From: Sinonovacula constricta
Taxonomy: Eukaryota > Mollusca > Bivalvia > Cardiida > Solecurtidae
NCBI GenBank assembly: GCA_007844125.1
Contig: CM017564.1
Location: forward strand, 21,251,004-21,315,003
Reading direction: 5' to 3'
Length of the DNA stretch: 64,000 nucleotides
In this document: piece by piece, positions 26,061 to 38,285 of the stretch
Numbering within the stretch: position 1 is the stretch's first letter
Layout: each line of letters starts with the position of its first letter
Notes under the pieces: model-generated
What the model was told of the DNA's origin: nothing
Databases searched by the model: none
What the model saw: the letters and a program-made list of their open reading frames with translations, nothing else
Position numbers and translations under genes: made by a program

Positions 26061-26439
26061 CTGAAACAATTTATATTGAGAGAACCTCGATAAACGTCCG
26101 TCATTTCATCTGGGGAATCAGATAGATGGTGTAGTTTTCAGCGAGTCGGCATGAAAACTAAAATGGTTTTATCTTTTTTGTGTTTTCGATACACAAGAAA
26201 AAATATGTTGCCTTAGTCAACTGGAATGAATGGGTGATTTAGAATAGTGTCATCTCCTTATCTGCACAGAGGGAAGAAATTTCAGATAAAGAAACTTCTA
26301 ACATGTGATTTTTAAACAAAACACTTTATACAACTCTAAACAATTTACGTCCTTAAAGAACATTTGATAACTTCCACCTTTATCGCAACTTTTTTTGCTT
26401 TAATTTACCAGCATTCTTATAATAACGCCTTAACTATGA
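26061..26439. other. No gene recognised
   Basis: Nothing supportable. Confidence 0.4.
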
Positions 26440-26945
26440 CAATGTTACTTGTGAAGTGTGGCGGTCGTAAGCAATCTCCCCGTGCATCCCCTTTGTTCCC
26501 ATTTATTTCATCCTATAAGGATTGTTCTGTGTATTTCCTTTGATGGACATTTTGCTTTGATTTCTCAATTTCATCTTCACATGAACAGGATGCTACAACC
26601 ATTTGGTCTTCTGTTGTCATTTTTTGCTTGATTTAACAAGTTATTTTCATTTATAATCTACTAATTTGGTGTAGTTCTTTTCATCGAAATAATACTTCCC
26701 TCTCACTCTTGAATAAAACTTTGTTGGCATTTTTTTCAATGATGTCACTACTTTCATCATAACTTATCAAAGAAAAGACTAGCGCTTGGACATGTTTTAT
26801 TCAAACACACCAGTTTTCTTCATAGCTTGCATTTGAGGAACTCGCCAGAAAGGGCTAGGCTTGCTTGTGTATACCCCTGTCCTTTGCCTTCTCAAATGCT
26901 GGTGTATGTTGCAATGCTCATAGGATTTTGTCATATATTCCAACA
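26440..26945 (+). repeat. Family D repeat, copy 2
   Basis: Aligns with the reverse complement of 31391-32045. Matches include gtgtggcggtcgtaa-caatc, cgtgcat, catcctataaggattgt, atttcctttgatggacattt, cttcacatgaacaggatgct, tgatgtcactactttc and tgcatttgagga. The middle of the core is deleted near 26865. Confidence 0.8.
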
Positions 26946-28017
26946 ATCAGACAATCAAACTGTTCTTTAATTAAAATGTGTCTCAAACGTGAATATTGTG
27001 AACCATGTAATGTAACATTGGTTTATACTGACCATGACTACAACAGTTTAGGGTTTGTGTTTTTGCCGAATTAAAATCAAAATCATTGATACGAATGCTG
27101 ATAGATTTATGGGCGGTTGCATGTTTGTTTCTCTTTACAAATGTTAACGAGATTCACGCTAGACAAGTGTATTTTTGAGTGTTTAAGTGTCGTTCACGTG
27201 TTACAGTAATGAGTAATCAATAGCTGCCGCACACCAATCTATAAAAACATGCATAACACTTGGGTTATGTATTCGGTATTTTGTCTTAATGTGTACTGTT
27301 GTAGCCTGAATATAGAATTCGATCCCCGGCGCAGGAAGAGGTTCATTGCTAGATATGTGCTGTTACACCTTTCAGTAGTGGTACTGTCTGATCAGTATGG
27401 TGGTCTTCAAAAATAAGACCCAAACCTTACATTTCTTTTAATATGCTTCACTTTTGTTCAGTCGTAAACATAACGCAATGCTCAACACTTAATGGGTTGG
27501 AAAAAGTAGAAAAACACAAAAATAACATTTACAATATTGCTGTCAAAATAACGCGGAAAAACGTGTACGTGTATGTACAGAATATCGAGAATAAAAAATC
27601 CTATTACTCTGTCCACTTTAGATGTAATTGATTTTATAAGCTTTACTCCTAGTACATATATGGCGTGTTTGTAAGTGACATGAATCATCAAAGTGTGTTA
27701 GACATACAAACATATGCATATACTGTGATTCAGTGGCAAATCGGCAACGGATTGACAGATAAACTATCCTGTTTTCGACAGATAACACTTAAATGGTACT
27801 TATATAACCTTCTTTTTGTACCTTCTAACTTAATGGACGTGCGAGCGTTTTATTTTAATCCACATACCATTTTATGTTGAAAAAGGTGTACAGATAAAGC
27901 ATCATTACTAGCGACAATATGGCTTGAGACGGAAACGTTATAGCGTATACATGTTTAACGCAGATGCATATAACTTAAGCATTGAAAGCTATAGCGTATA
28001 CATTTTCAAATGTTTTA
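26946..28017. other. No gene recognised
   Basis: A lone B-box-like gaattcgatccccggc lies near 27317 and may be a worn SINE head. No gene is supported. Confidence 0.35.
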
Positions 28018-28302
28018 TGTTTATTGGGTTTATCGTCCCACCAACAGTATTTCAGTTATCTGGAGACGGTGTCCACTTGAAGCAGATATAGTGCTGCCTT
28101 CACTGTGTATAGCATGCCGTGAACACCTGGCATGATAATACACCCAGTCACATTATCCTGACACCGGGTCAACCAGTCGTGGAACTACCTTTATATTTGC
28201 TTGAGCGTTAGCAAGGGAGCTTTACCACTACCATTTTAACGACTTTGGTATGTCGCGGCCCGGGATCGAACCCGGGGCCTTCCGTAACTGGAGCCGACGC
28301 AT
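28018..28302 (-). mobile_element. SINE A copy
   Basis: Reverse complement of the SINE A body and B-box part of the head: gggtttatcgtcccaccaac at the low end, and cccgggatcgaacccggggc (B box on minus) near 28258. The A-box end is truncated near 28300. Confidence 0.9.
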
Positions 28303-28454
28303 TTTAAAATTAAAAAGTAGCCACTCACAACATTATTTCTTACTCTTCGATTATACCACGAAATATTTGTTATCTTAAATGAAATCTATAACAAAACGTC
28401 CACGTTTTGCCTATTGGGCTTTCTGATAACTAAGTTGTCTACCCTTGAGTACAC

Positions 28455-28500
28455 TCCGAATGCGCATGCGCACTCGCGCTGATTAAAACTTCCGGGGCAT
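28455..28500. promoter_or_regulatory. NRF1-like and ETS-like motif cluster
   Basis: tgcgcatgcgca (461-472 of this kilobase) is a perfect palindromic NRF1-type site, and acttccgg (28488-28495) is an ETS core. Such pairs mark TATA-less promoters in animals. A short frame (ATG 28598 to TGA 28654, 18 residues, starting MSDSNKKFLANYR) lies 100 bp downstream. No full gene could be followed, so this may be the relic of a lost or retroposed gene. Confidence 0.4.
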
Positions 28501-28680
28501 AAGTAGAAATTTTATCAGCGTCAAGTGACAAGGACAGTTTATTAAAAAAGAAAAAAAGAAACAAATTCAAAGTGGAAATCGCGCATTGGATTGAACGATG
28601 TCAGACAGCAATAAGAAGTTTTTAGCAAACTATAGAATTCAGCAGCCGCCTTGAGTTCATGTTAAAGACGATATAGTTAT

Positions 28681-28681
28681 A

Positions 28682-28769
<88 letters not shown>

Positions 28770-28802
28770 CTCTATATATATATATAGATATATATATATA
28801 TA

Positions 28803-28847
<45 letters not shown>
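28681..28847. repeat. (AT)n microsatellite
   Basis: About 165 bp of AT with interspersed ATCTAT/AGATAT. Confidence 0.97.
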
Positions 28848-28849
<2 letters not shown>

Positions 28850-30252
28850 TTTTCACAAACAACTGGAAGCAAAATTTACTTTTTCTTATTTTAAACTTGT
28901 CGGAACCAAGAATAAAAAACTTAACCTGAATAAAAATATTCGAATGGTAACTAGTTTTTGGTTTAAATGCAATGTTACTTTATATAAAAATGTGTTAAAA
29001 TAAACAAGCTTTAATCTAGATAATCAAAGAAAATCTATACAAATACTGGAATGTTACACATTTATATTTAATAACTAAAATAAGCGTGATTTTCCTTTTA
29101 TTATTTATAAAAAAAGAAAGAATTAAAGCATATGTGAAGTTTATTCATTTTATTTTAAATGAATCTCCGATGTTACAAGGTTGTTACTGTTGTTTCTTAT
29201 TGGCGTACGTTTTTGGTTGTCCATAGTGTAATAAGGTTTTCACACTCGTGGCAATTTGAAGTATGTAGCTATTTCATAAATGCACAACAATGCAACAAAA
29301 GTGTGATCTTTAATGAATGCTTGCCTCCCGTAATTATTGTGATGATAGCAACGCTTGATAATTAGTCATTTGATAATGATAATTCATGAGTTCGTTAACA
29401 ATGTTATTTAACTGAACATCTACGTAACATACTACATTTGAAAATTGAATGTGTTATTTATTTAAAACTATGTCAGTGTGTACCTCATTGTGATTTTTTA
29501 AATGGTCGTCAAACAGATTTTACATTAATTAATTTAATTTACTATGATATCGTTAGAGATATATTAAATGGTGTTTTCTCTGATATTAATACTTTAAACG
29601 TAATACTAAAATTCCGTTGCAAGAAACAAAAAGTATGTTTCAAGATTTATGCATTATTTCAAATGTCTTTTAAATAGATTTATAATTAAAGTTTTAAAAA
29701 ACTACCCAAAATTGAACAATTTAAGTATTGTTCTCATTCATGAATAATGTTAAGAAAAGGGTCGAAGTGTTAACATCTTTTGCTAAACAGAAGCGAGCCG
29801 TGAATCTCGTCTCCTTTCATTATGGCGAACTGTGACCAATCAAGGGAAGGCGACGTGTGAAAAGGACGAAGAGTTCCTAATTCATATCCAAGGAGGTGAA
29901 AATCCGGAAGGAAGAATAAACCGTTCAGAGCCCCTCTTCGTCTTCTCGAGTTAGTCTCTCATTTTCAAATCATATTTGTTAGTAATAGCTAGTCTATGAG
30001 CGCCGATAATTCGCTCAATTAGCGCATTCAATCTACGACTGCTAAGTACTTGTTTAAATACTTAGTTTGAAATGGTCCAATTCATTGTGGTTTAAACGCG
30101 CTTCGGTGACTTCTTTATCTTTTTCCTTTTCCGCCATCTTTTTTAATTAGTCCCCAGAGGGTCAGCGGCGAGTAGCCTCCCTTTTAAATCAAGGGAAGTA
30201 ACCGTGTTATCGGAAAACCCAATAGGCCATGAAGTCCAAAGCCAATTCGATA
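28848..30252. other. No gene recognised
   Basis: AT-rich up to about 29750, then less so. No domain, exon or RNA gene identified. Confidence 0.4.
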
Positions 30253-30760
30253 AGATACATGGTTGACAACACGGGGCACACACGTTATGGAGATACATGG
30301 TTGACAACACAGGGCACAAACGTTGTGGAGATACATGGTTGACAACAAAGGGCACACACGTTGTGGAGATACATGGTTGACAACACAGGGAACACACGTT
30401 GTGGAGATACATGGTTGACAACACAGGGCACACACGTTGTGGAGATACATGGTTGACAACACAGGGCACACACGTTGTGGAGATACATGGTTGACAACAC
30501 AGGGCACACACGTTGTGGAGATACATGGTTGACAACACAGGGAACACACGTTGTGGAGATACATGGTTGACAACACAGGGCACACACGTTGTGGAGATAC
30601 ATGGTTGACAACACAAGGCACAAACGTTGTGGAGATGCATGGTTGACAACACGGGGCACACACGTTGTGGAGATACATGGTTGACAACACAGGGAACACA
30701 CGTTGTGGAGATACATGGTTGACAACACAGGGCACAAACGTTGTGGAGATAAATGGTTCA
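30253..30760. repeat. 38-bp minisatellite, 13 copies
   Basis: Units start agatacatggttgacaaca and contain gcacacacgttgtgg. Starts are at 30253, 30291, 30329 and so on every 38 bp to 30709, with a broken unit at 30747. Variation is limited to a few positions, so the array was homogenised or expanded recently. Because 38 is not a multiple of 3 and the unit has no minus-strand stop, all three minus frames stay open. Confidence 0.97.
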
Positions 30761-31390
30761 GCTACAAAACTACTATGTGTGTATTTGTGTACCGAAAAAA
30801 AAAATGTATCTTTAACTAAATTGTAAAGCAATTATAAAAATCACAAGTGCAAAGGGATCCGCTCTAGCTTTATATAAACCGACTAACGAGTCATTAAATT
30901 ACCGTCTATTCAAACTGTATATTCAAAACGCCGTACCAAATTAAAATGCATGGCCAATTACTTACTTACGATCTTTTATCATGCACTCTGTATGAGGTAA
31001 ACCAAATAATCTTAACCAGTGTTTATTTATAGCGTAGTAGAAGTTGTTGTTGTTGTTGTTTTCATTAAGCTATCTCGGCTAGTTCTTGTTCAGAGCAATG
31101 TCATTTACTTCGCTTGAAATATCCTGCTGAATATCTCTATTCAGCGCAAGATTAAGGACAATTTCTGCTTTTTTTTTCGACTGTTCCTTTCAATTCGCTA
31201 ACTTTTGTTTGTTTGCTCTTTGTGTGCAATTGCGTCTGAATGTCATTGTCATATAAATTGTTTAATATTAGCCGGTGACTTTGTCGGTTGGTAGTTCATT
31301 AGTATGGAGTGTACGTTATATCAAAACCTCTCAACAACGACAGCTAGTTGAGGGACAAAAACCCCAATGGCATGGGATGTTTTATAGTGC
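30761..31390. other. No gene recognised
   Basis: Includes a short (TTG)n run at about 31043-31060. Confidence 0.4.
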
Positions 31391-31930
31391 AGAAAAAAAT
31401 ATATATGACAAACTCCTAGGAGTATTCCAACATATACCAAACTCCGAAAATGCACAGAACAAAGGTATTCCACATGCAAGCCAAGCGAAAAGTAAGAACA
31501 AATTTGTGATGAGTCATTTAAGGAAAAGAGCAAACCCGACAGTTACCGCCTTGGAACGGTCAGTCGGCAATATGGACCGACTGGGGTGCTTAAACCGGTT
31601 TTACAGATCTCTAACCTCGCACTTCCTGACGAGTTTCTCAAATGCAAGCAACGAAAAGAAAAACGATCTATTTGAAAACAAAATGTCCATGCGCTGATAT
31701 TTTCTAGACGTTATGACGAAAGTAGTGACGTCATCGAAAAATAATGTCCACATAGTGTTCAGAAAAGGCATATGTAGTATTTCGATTTGAAAAATAACAC
31801 AAAAATGGTTGACCACAAATAAAATTAACTTTCTGAATCATAAACAAACATGACCAGAGACGAATAAATGGTTGTAGCATCCTGTTCATGTGAAGATGGA
31901 ATTGAAGAACCTACGTTCAATGTCCATCAA
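31391..31930 (-). repeat. Family D repeat, copy 3 (first of tandem pair)
   Basis: Nearly identical to 32041-32480 (period about 650 bp). On the minus strand it carries the shared core (ccagtcggtccatattgccg then gaccgttccaaggcggtaac) and a CRE-like tgacgtca near 31724. Confidence 0.9.
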
Positions 31931-32040
31931 AGGAAATACACGTTACAATCCTTATAGGATGAATTAAATGACAACATAGATTACATGCACGGGGAGATTG
32001 TTTACGACCGCCACACTGCACAAGTAACATTGTTGTGATC

Positions 32041-32480
32041 ATGAAAAAGAATATATGACAAAGTCCTATGAGTATTGCAACATATACCAAACTCCGAAAA
32101 GGCACAGAACAAAGGTATTTCAAATGCAAGCCAAGCGAAATGTAAGAACACATTTGTGATGAGTCATTTAAGGAAAAGAGCAAACCCGACAGTTACCGCC
32201 TTGGAACGGTCAGTCGGCAATATGGACCGACTGGGGTGCTTAAACCGGTTTTACAGAGCTCTAACCTCGCACTTCCTGACGAGTTTCTCAAATGCAAGCA
32301 ACGGAAAGAAAAACGACCTATTTGAAAACAAAATGTCCATGCGCTGATATTTTCTAGACGTTATGACGAAAGTAGTGACGTCATCGAAAAATAATGTCCA
32401 CATAGTGTTCAGAAAAGGAATATGGTAGTATTTCGATTTGAAAAACAACACAAAAATGGTTGACCACAAATCATGATAAA
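32041..32480 (-). repeat. Family D repeat, copy 4 (second of tandem pair)
   Basis: Starts with atatatgacaaagtcctatg and ends near ttgaccacaaatcatg. It differs from copy 3 by scattered substitutions and lacks the final part. The frames inside both copies are mirror images of repeat sequence, not genes. Confidence 0.9.
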
Positions 32481-33479
32481 TGCCCAATAATACATTACCG
32501 GACCTTCATGTCTCGACAAATATCGACTAATTTCGGCTAATAATCCCGAAGTCGCTAGAGCTTCATTCAGACAGTTTTCATTATAACTGTTTTAGGCATT
32601 TTTATCACGTGGAGGGTTGTTTCCTACTTTGATGTAATTATCTGACCAACATAGCGGCCCGCATACGAAACAAATCGTGCTGCATAATCATTTAACAAAA
32701 CAAATCTGACAATTTAAATTCTGATCAATATTTTGTTAATTAAGTTTTAAAATGAACTATCCATGGTAAAATCACCGTTATATGTTCGCTCATATTCTCA
32801 AATGTTGTGGATATTAAACATTTTTTAATTATAAATACTTCGTTTTAGTATTAGTTCAGTTTCCTGAAATTTAGTAAGCGCATATGACATTGACAATTTA
32901 AAATAATCATGCAGGAGATCGATCAAAGTACACTGTTAACGTATATATTTGAAACATCTTGAATTATAGGGGATAAGCATAGCCTTGTTTTATATATAAG
33001 GTAGTGTCTGTTGTTGTTTTTATTCATTTTCCTGCGCCTGGGCACAACCATCTTCAAATATGAATATCTCGAGTTATACATATTTAAAAAGTGTTTAAAT
33101 TTGGATATTTTTTAATAATATTTATTAGAATAAAATACGGATCTATCAATTTCTTTAGAATATTTATTAGGGTCAGTTTCCCTTAAAATACATACGCAAT
33201 TGTGTTTTTAACACTTCATTTGCTGTATTTATTTCAAAGGTGGTATTTTTCATATGTTAAATATGTCATTTAATGGCGGCGTTGAAAAATATATAATATA
33301 GAGTGACTTATTTAACATCCTTTCAATATCCTCACTACTTAAATTATTTGAAAGATGTGAGCTTAAATGATGAACGCCTAATATTTAAATATAGGTATAT
33401 AGAAACATCTCTAAAGATTTTAAATTAATCAGTTACTCAATGCTCATGCTACTACATATGCAGGGCAGCAACATAACTA
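32481..33479. other. No gene recognised
   Basis: Nothing supportable. Confidence 0.4.
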
Positions 33480-33745
33480 TTACTTGTTATAAAATACTGT
33501 TAGCTGTTTCACTTTTACGGGATATTTTTATTTACACTGTTTGTTTGATAGAACACAATCTCAAACACAAACCAGGTGTAAGCACCCCAGTTGGCCCTTT
33601 TGCCGACTGACCGTTCCAAGGCGGCAACTGATGGTTTTTCTTTTTGTGTGTTATGTCTCGTCTCTGTGTTTTGTCACATTTACATTTACCTTGTTTGCCT
33701 TTGTCTACAGGTAGATAAAATTTAAATATTATTTTGATGGGACTA
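33480..33745 (+). repeat. Family E repeat
   Basis: Begins actgttagctgtttcac like 22978 and contains the core ccgactgaccgttccaaggc, ctctgtgttttgtcacattt and caggtagataaaatttaaat. It has lost about 25 bp of the core's upstream part. Confidence 0.82.
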
Positions 33746-33784
33746 TTATTGCGTTATTCATGTTTACAAGAAATCGAAGTTACA

Positions 33785-34066
33785 CTGTTCATTTTGTTAA
33801 GGATGAGCCAATAATTTTATTTATTGATGTGTATTAATTTATTTTTTGTGCATTTATTAATTTTGAAAATATTGCATTCTAAAGATATGAATTTCAAGAG
33901 CTTTCCCCTGGTGTATAGGTTTTAATTTTTGGACCACAAATGAAGAAATTACAAGAAAATAAAATTTAAGCTTCTATACAATTCATCTGAAAATCCCTTG
34001 AAGTTGCCCTCAAAGATGGCTACCAAAATACGGGATCTTCACTGATTTGGGAACTATCTATAACAA
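33785..34066 (+). repeat. Family F repeat, copy 1
   Basis: Matches the reverse complement of 53170-53485: ttcattttgtt-aaggatg, gagccaataattttattta, tgtgcatttattaatttt, gagctttcc, ttttggaccacaaatgaaga, caattcatctgaaaatccct and caaagatggct. It lacks one arm of the terminal palindrome found in the other copy. Confidence 0.85.
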
Positions 34067-35149
34067 TTCATTATGACAATTGCAATAGCATATTATAGCT
34101 GTGTTTATATGAGCCACCGAAAACTGCACTAATTGTTAAAGGATTTTTCCAGTAGTTTGCCTATATCTAATATATGAAAAACTATCTTATCTCTGTTAGG
34201 TGTTATTTATAATGATTACTGCAGAAAAATAAATCATTCTTTAGTCTAAGCGTTGATGATTTTCAACCGTGTCTCAATTTTAGGGCTGTAAAACTCGTTA
34301 ATCAACACTTGTTAAATGTTCTTTCTTTTCAAATCTATAGATAAGAACAATTGGGATTCCTGGTAACGATAGACATCGACGTCCAAGCGTATGGCGTGGA
34401 TGAGCTAAACATAAGTGGCCATGTGGTTTTGTAAGTTTAAAAAAAGCTTTCGGTTCCGCGTAGCGCAGATAGGAAATACATGTTTGCAAATGACGAATGT
34501 GGCGTTGTGGTTTACTTGTCAGACAGGTAGGACATCAATAAACAACATTTTGCAAGCTCTTTTCAGGCAACAATGTAAAGTATAAAAATACTTCCTTAGC
34601 AAAATTTCTTCCCTGTGCCCTTTTTTTATTTGCAACTTGATACTTAATTCTTAAGCCCTGTGTTATTGCTAAAATCTAGTAGGGAAAAATCCTTCGAAAA
34701 CAATTCTTCCTGTTCATTTTAGCAAAGGAGGACAAACACTCTCCCGGATACATCCCCTCCTTTAACTTTTCTACATTTTGCAATGTTTATTTGATTCGCA
34801 CTGTTAAGTTTAGTAAATACATTGATAATAATATCGGATTTTTTTCTTATAAAATTCCATTTTCAAGATATTTTTACAGTAATTAATTTATAGAATGATT
34901 TTGTCTTTTTATTTGTTGTTGTTTTTGTGTTGCCTTAAATGTTTTACCAATAATTTGTCTTGTGGGAACATACATGTCAGTTTTAATGAGTACAAACAAT
35001 ATCGATTTTGGATGAGAATTATGGGATATAATCATCAAATTAAGGCGTATTCCTTATCTTGAGCCTGTATTAATTTACTGTTTTTGTTATATTTGTTACA
35101 TTATTACATGTATAGTCATAGTGTGATAATCTGTTCATTATTAGTTGAG
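34067..35149. other. No gene recognised
   Basis: Nothing supportable. Confidence 0.4.
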
Positions 35150-35285
35150 TAAGGCCTCAGACATATGTCTGACAAAAATAGGAAAAGCCAGCTGGCGCAC
35201 AGCCATCGACCCAACAGAGACGTGAACCCATGGATAAGAAGTTACAAGTCGGTCACTCTAACCTCTTGGCAACAGGTGCTACATG
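35150..35285 (-). mobile_element. SINE B head fragment
   Basis: On the minus strand it reads gcacctgttgccaagaggtt, agagtgaccgacttgtaact and catgggttcacgtctc, matching the tRNA-like head of 59340-59590 (A-box-like region then B box). The body is short. Confidence 0.6.
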
Positions 35286-36540
35286 CATACCTTAACAAAT
35301 ACTTTATATAACGACTTATAAGGTGACATATTAAGCTTAATTTTAGGTCACATTCGTAAAACAGTATGTACCAACTGTACAAACATAATATTTAAATGGT
35401 AGTTAATTTATCATGGCATTAACTAATGACAAATGAAACAAACAAATTACGTCACATATCATTTAATCACGTATAGAATACAAAAAGTAAACAATGCGTA
35501 ATAAAATAAACACACTGTCAAAACTTGAGATCGGGCGAGTAAGTTTTCGAAGGTTTGTCGCTCGACTGGCGACCGATTTCTCAGCTTGGTATTCCAAATA
35601 ACTATTTTTAGAAAGTGAAACTTCCAAAAATATCTAGCTGTAAAAGACATTGCATTCATGCCATTTTATGATGTTTTATGATTTTGTAATATGTCATTGG
35701 ACCATGTGCACTTCTATGTCAATCTCAATTTCTCGTTAATTTGTGTAAGCATGAAACTGTAATGGAAACTGCCAAGGTGATCGAATGAGATCATGTGCTG
35801 TTACTCAGATGGTTTCGACTATGTTCCGCTCTCTGCAAAAATGGTTTCACTTAAGTGGACACCAGGGACACAACCATGAAAAAGAAGGCTAGGAGTGATG
35901 AATGTAAGAAGGATGTGGTTTAAAAAATTGTTGTTTATTGCAGATAATAAATTTTTAAAAAGTGCAACATTGTTGTTATTTCAAGGGAGAAAGTTCAGCC
36001 ATGTAAAATGTGTTTTGGGCCTGTATAATTTCTAATTATACTGGCCCGGATGGCAAGCACTTTTGTGCTAATTTCAAAGACTGGTGGATGCAACACTGCG
36101 AATTATTATGTTGTATATTAAGCATAACAGAATATATGTCTTTAACAGCAACTGCATGGTAACTTAAGATAAGAAACCACTGGCGCTAAATCAATAATTT
36201 CTAATCCATATATTAATCTTTTTCAAATTAAATAGACTAGAGGGTTTATTATCTTATAGGTCTTGTTTTTTATATTTTTTGTTAAATAACTATTCCTAAT
36301 TACGTTTTGATGTTCCTATATTCACTATTATGCATAAGCAATCATACTCATTTAACAAGATAAAATTGTATGTACATGTTGCACTCAGATGCATCTTTAA
36401 ATGGTTAAAAAGTTTTAAAAAAGGTAAAAAAGGAGTTATCTGCACAAGAATGTGCAACAAATAGGCAATAACTCCAGAATGTACAATGCTGTCTGTTCCC
36501 GATGAAAAACAGAGATAAAATCCGCACAAGAACTGCTAAC
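35286..36540. other. No gene recognised
   Basis: Nothing supportable. Confidence 0.4.
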
Positions 36541-37709
36541 AGATGGACCTACAGGTGGACATACAGACAGGTGACATGTTCCACACCATAACATGACCCT
36601 TCAGATGGACCTACAGGTGGACATACAGACAGGTGACATGTTCCAGACCATAACATGACCCTTCAGATGGACCTACAGGTGGACATACAGACAGATGACA
36701 TGTTCCACACCATAACATGACCCTTCAGATGGACCTACAGGTGGACATACAGACAGGTGACATGTTCCAGACCATAACATGACCCTTCAGATGGACCTAC
36801 AGGTGGACATACAGACAGGTGACATGTTCCACACCATAACATGACCCTTCAGATGGACCTACAAGTGGACATACAGACAGGTGACATGTTCCAGACCATA
36901 ACAGACCCTTCAGATGGACCTACAGGTGGACATACAGACAGGTGACATGTTCCAGACCATAACAGACCCTTCAGATGGACCTACAAGTGGACATACAGAC
37001 AGGTGACATGTTCCACACCATAACATGACTGTTCAGTTGGACCTACAGGTGGACATACAGACAGGTGACATGTTCCAGACCATAACATGACCCTTCAGAT
37101 GGACCTACAGGTGGACATACAGACAGGTGACATGTTCTAGACCATAACATGACCCTTCAGATGGACCTACAGGTGGACATACAGACAGATGACATGTTCC
37201 ACACCATAACATGACCCTTCAGATGGACCTACAGGTGAACATACAGACAGGTGACATGTTCCAGACCATAACAGACCCTTCAGATGGACCTACAAGTGGA
37301 CATACAGACAGATGACATGTTCCAGACCATAACATGACCCTTCAGATGGACCTACAGGTGAACATACAGACAGGTGACATGTTCCAAACCATAACATGAC
37401 CCTTCAGATGGACCTACAGGTGGACATACAGACAGGTGACATGTTCCACACCATAACATGACCCTTCAGATGGACCTACAGGTGGACATACAGACAGATG
37501 ACATGTTCCACACCATAACATGACCCTTCAGATGGACCTACAGGTGGACATACAGACAGGTGACATGTTCCAGACCATAACATGACCCTTCAGATGGACC
37601 TACAGGTGGACATACAGACAGGTGACATGTTCCATAAGATGACCCTTCAGATGGACCTACAGGTGGACATACAGACAGATGACATGTTCCAAACCATAAC
37701 AGACTCTTC
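36541..37709. repeat. 62-bp minisatellite, 19 copies
   Basis: Units start agatggacctacaggtggac and continue with atacagacaggtgacatg. Starts are 62 bp apart (36541, 36603, 36665 ...), with three 61-bp units, one 57-bp unit and a 61-bp last unit. Variant positions (ggtgac/gatgac, ccacacc/ccagacc, gtggac/gtgaac) are shared between non-adjacent units. Confidence 0.97.
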
Positions 37710-37988
37710 AGACACATAAAGGTAAGACATAATCAAAAGTGACAGAGTGATAATCGGAACTGAGATTTTTACTTATGTGTTATATTTGTTATACAATTGC
37801 TTTAAATCAGCATAGAGTAAATATTCATGTTTACTACTTTCATTATCTGCTGTCGGTCTACAGATGTGCATACATGAACAGAATATAAAACAAATATCTG
37901 ACCATGTTGCTTAAACTAATTAACATCATATAAATGTATAAAATCAAAATAACAAACAATGTGATAGTAAAGCTAACATTATGTCTAT

Positions 37989-38285
37989 GTTAATTGGGTT
38001 TATCATCCCACCAACAGTATTTCAGTTATCTGGAGACAGTGTTCACTTGAAGAAGATATAGTGCTACCTTCACTGTGAATAGCATGCTGTGAACACATGT
38101 CATGATACTACACTCAGTCACATAAACCTGACCCCAGGCCAACCAGTTTTGGAACTACCCGTATATTTGCTTGGGCTATACCACTTTCATTTTTAATTAC
38201 TTTGGTATGTCATGGCCTGGAATTGAACCTGGGGCCTCCTGTACCTGGAGCCGACGATTACCAATTGCGCTACCACGCCTGGTGA
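37989..38285 (-). mobile_element. SINE A copy, diverged
   Basis: Runs from the tail gggtttatcatcccaccaac to the head, ending caattgcgctaccacgcctg (A-box side). The B box on the minus strand is worn (aattgaacctggggcc on plus). Confidence 0.88.

Noticed and set aside
30143..30831. Three long overlapping minus-strand frames (150-215 codons)
   Set aside because: They only read through the 38-bp minisatellite in its three phases; there is no start context, splice support or domain.
31275..31697. 140-codon plus-strand frame and its near-copy at 32075-32347
   Set aside because: Both are antisense readings of family D repeats; the similarity reflects the tandem duplication, not a gene family.
36541..37709. 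CRISPR array
   Set aside because: Units are contiguous and similar over their whole length, with no unique spacers; the sequence is eukaryotic.
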